Shown here: positions 3,379 through 5,215 of the stretch, in pieces
Position numbering within the stretch: the first letter of the stretch is position 1
Layout of the letters: the number at the start of each line of letters is the position of its first letter
Source: Alphaproteobacteria bacterium
GTDB taxonomy: Bacteria; Pseudomonadota; Alphaproteobacteria; Puniceispirillales; Puniceispirillaceae
Length of the DNA stretch: 5,215 nucleotides
Assembly (NCBI GenBank): GCA_016780695.1
Contig: JADHLK010000115.1
Location: 1-5,215, forward strand
Direction of reading: 5' to 3'
Notes under the pieces: model-generated
The model's input: the letters and a program-made list of their open reading frames with translations, nothing else
Told to the model about the DNA's origin: nothing
Databases searched by the model: none
Translations under genes and position numbers: made by a program

Positions 3379-5215
3379 GTGGGTAAATCTGTGCTTTTGC
3401 GGCTGAGGCAGACCTGCCGGCCTTTGCCTGTGCCGCGCTTTGTGCTGCTCGCCGGGCTGTTGCTGGCCCTGCTGGCGGCGGTGATGAATTATACGGTGCG
3501 CGCGCATCAATATACGCTTTGGCAGGCGGCCCCCTCCCTGACGCAATATAACGGGGCCAGTCTGGTCTCAACCAATGATGCAGGCTATTTTCTCAATCAG
3601 GCACGGGCGTTGAAGCGGGCAGAGGCAGCGCAGGCAGAAGGCGGAAAGCCGCCTGAATGGCGCACCGCGCCGCTGCTCTCGGGGCTGCTCGCCCGGCTGG
3701 CCCCAGCTGCCAGCCAGACGGCCCTGCTGGATGCCGGGCACAGATTGCTGCTGGTGACCGCTTTCGTCACCGCCTTGTTGGTCTGGGCAGCTTTTGCCGC
3801 GCTGGGCTGGCCGCTTTTCGGGGCGGTGGCAGCGCTGGGGGGCGGGCTCTCGCAGGCCTATCTGGTGCGCAGTTCGGTGGGCCGGATTGATACAGATCAG
3901 CTCAATCTGGGCCTGTTTTACGGGCTTTTTGCGCTGATCTTCATGGCGGCCAGACAGACAGATAACCGCCGTGCGCTGGGCTGGGTGCTGCTCGCCGGGC
4001 TGGCGGGCCAGCTGTTTTACTGGTGGTATCCAAAGGCTGAACTGATCTGGATGGCAGCTGCCGCGCTGGTCTGGCTGGGTGTGATACAGGGGCGCGGCTG
4101 GTTGATGACCGGGGTAATGCTGGCCGGTTTCTTGCTGCTGAGCGGGGCGGATTTGCCCACCCCTTGGCGGTCTGCCTATCTTCTGGATGAGATTGTAAGA
4201 GGCAGCCTTACCTATCCGCAGACCTTTGCCACAATCACCGAAATCAGACAGGTTAGCCTGCTGACCGCGCTGGAGATGATGACCGGCAGCTGGCTTGCCG
4301 GGCTGTTCTGTCTGGCCGGGATTGGCCTGTTTGGGTTGCGTTATCCGGGTCAGGCGATCGCCGCAGCCCCGCTATTTGGTTTTTTCAGCCTGATGGTCTT
4401 TTTGGGTAATCGGGCGGTGTTTTATTCTGCCCCGGCCCTGTGGTTTGGCGGGGCGTTCTTGCTGGCGGAGACAGGGTTGCTGCTGGCCCGCCGGGCGGGA
4501 GGAATTTGGCCCGACCAAAGGGTCAGCAAATTCACCGGCCATATCAATATTATCCGGCTGGCCGCGACCTGTCTGGCGCTAACCATAGCCTTATTATCCA
4601 GCCCGATGAGCCACCTGCCGCGCCCGTCTTTCAGCCCGCAGATTATTGCCGCGCTGGAGTGGGCCGGACAGGATCGCAAAGGGCGGGCGGCGGTGCTGGC
4701 CAGCTGGTGGGATTATGGCTATATCGGGCAATTTTATTCAGGCCTGCCGGTGCTGCACAGCCCGGGCTCGCAGACCAGCCCGGCCACCCATTATGTCGCC
4801 CGCGCCCTGCTCAGCCCGGATCAGGCAGAAACCGCCCGTATCCTCAGCCTGCTGGCCAACAGCCCGCCAAAGGAGCTGCAGGAGATAACCGCCAGCAGAG
4901 GTTTTGAGGCAAGGCTAGCCCAGCAGCCAGTGCGCGGCAGAAAGGATATCTATCTGCTGCTGACCGCCCAGATGGCTGGCTGGATGAGCTCCATCAGCCA
5001 GCTGGGCAACTGGGATCCGCTGACCGGGGCGCCCGTGATACCGCCCTATAATGACGGCTCAGCCCAGCTGTTCTATCGCTGGCTGGATTGCCACCCGAGG
5101 CCGGGCAGCCTGCAGCTGGGCTGCGGACAATCTGTCTATGATCTGGAAGGCGGGCGCATAAACCGGATGCCGCTGCTGGCCCGGCTGGTGCGCGCTGAGG
5201 ACGGGTTTATTGCTG
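3379..5215 (+). CDS. STT3/PglB-like oligosaccharyltransferase, integral membrane (partial, 612 residues, C-terminus outside window)
   Basis: The frame is open from GTG 3379 to the right edge. The enzyme should transfer a glycan from a polyprenyl-diphosphate carrier to Asn of exported proteins at the periplasmic face of the inner membrane. Diagnostic motifs occur in order and at expected places: D67 in STNDAGYFL (first external loop), D171-T-D173 in GRIDTDQLN, YWWYP (214-218), bacterial TIxE as TITE with E288, R345 in GNRAVFYSAPA, WWDYG at 443-447 in the periplasmic domain, and KDIYLLLTAQMAGWMSSI (522-539) at the MI motif. These correspond, by recalled comparison, to C. lari PglB D56, D154/D156, E319, R375, W463-W464-D465 and the I572 region. 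About eleven hydrophobic segments are seen (near 21-38, 122-144, 145-162, 175-192, 199-217, 220-236, 241-257, 305-320, 326-343, 347-371, 391-408), followed by a soluble domain. C. lari PglB has thirteen and 712 residues. C570 and C582 could form a disulfide. It is the first gene of its direction here; partners would lie downstream. Confidence 0.88.
   Translation, partial: MGKSVLLRLRQTCRPLPVPRFVLLAGLLLALLAAVMNYTVRAHQYTLWQAAPSLTQYNGASLVSTNDAGYFLNQARALKRAEAAQAEGGKPPEWRTAPLLSGLLARLAPAASQTALLDAGHRLLLVTAFVTALLVWAAFAALGWPLFGAVAALGGGLSQAYLVRSSVGRIDTDQLNLGLFYGLFALIFMAARQTDNRRALGWVLLAGLAGQLFYWWYPKAELIWMAAAALVWLGVIQGRGWLMTGVMLAGFLLLSGADLPTPWRSAYLLDEIVRGSLTYPQTFATITEIRQVSLLTALEMMTGSWLAGLFCLAGIGLFGLRYPGQAIAAAPLFGFFSLMVFLGNRAVFYSAPALWFGGAFLLAETGLLLARRAGGIWPDQRVSKFTGHINIIRLAATCLALTIALLSSPMSHLPRPSFSPQIIAALEWAGQDRKGRAAVLASWWDYGYIGQFYSGLPVLHSPGSQTSPATHYVARALLSPDQAETARILSLLANSPPKELQEITASRGFEARLAQQPVRGRKDIYLLLTAQMAGWMSSISQLGNWDPLTGAPVIPPYNDGSAQLFYRWLDCHPRPGSLQLGCGQSVYDLEGGRINRMPLLARLVRAEDGFIA

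Noticed and set aside
3268..3571. Minus-strand open frames over the start of the oligosaccharyltransferase gene
   Set aside because: They are antisense to the GTG-started frame that encodes the conserved first external loop, and their translations are Gln/Arg/Pro-rich without motifs.
4422..4907. Open frames on both strands over the WWDYG region
   Set aside because: They are shadows: frame 1 here encodes WWDYG and the flanking periplasmic domain with clear PglB resemblance.

Overview
The window reads as a compact piece of a free-living bacterial chromosome. GC is roughly in the high fifties by eye, with very short intergenic gaps, overlapping gene ends and no mobile elements, RNA genes or CRISPR. 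Gene style suggests an alphaproteobacterium: a BetB-type aldehyde dehydrogenase, an adducin-like class II aldolase, and a family-4 glycosyltransferase with the 'MAGARHGGAE' N-terminus. That placement is inference, since no marker gene is present.

Layout, left to right. (1) Minus strand, 1-1751: a BetB-like aldehyde dehydrogenase (start 1751, stop 315-317) overlaps by ATGA the start of a GT-B/family-4 glycosyltransferase that runs off the left edge; the two look translationally coupled. (2) An AT-richer divergent gap, 1752-1910, carries candidate control signals. (3) Plus strand, 1911-2657: a class II aldolase/adducin-like protein with its zinc histidines but without the catalytic Glu. (4) Minus strand, 2654-3202: an unrecognised 182-residue helical protein with a strongly basic tail, whose stop codon overlaps the aldolase stop. 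(5) A second divergent gap, 3203-3378, holds a run of nine C. (6) Plus strand, 3379 to the right edge: a large polytopic membrane protein read from a GTG start, open for 612 codons and cut by the window end.

The last gene is the most notable. It carries the full signature set of an STT3/PglB oligosaccharyltransferase: an Asp in the first external loop (D67), DTD (171-173), the bacterial TIxE motif (TITE, 285-288), WWDYG (443-447) and a variant MI motif (532-539). It should transfer a lipid-linked glycan to asparagine on the outer face of the inner membrane. Compared by eye with Campylobacter lari PglB (recalled, not computationally aligned), it appears to lack about two transmembrane helices. 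It also has Met where C. lari has the Arg that enforces an acidic residue at the -2 position of the sequon. This predicts a compact enzyme with relaxed sequon choice.

The genes do not form one obvious pathway. The glycosyltransferase at the left edge and the oligosaccharyltransferase at the right edge could both serve glycan assembly, but they lie about 3 kb apart in opposite orientation. No flippase, polyprenyl-phosphate glycosyltransferase or nucleotide-sugar gene is visible here.
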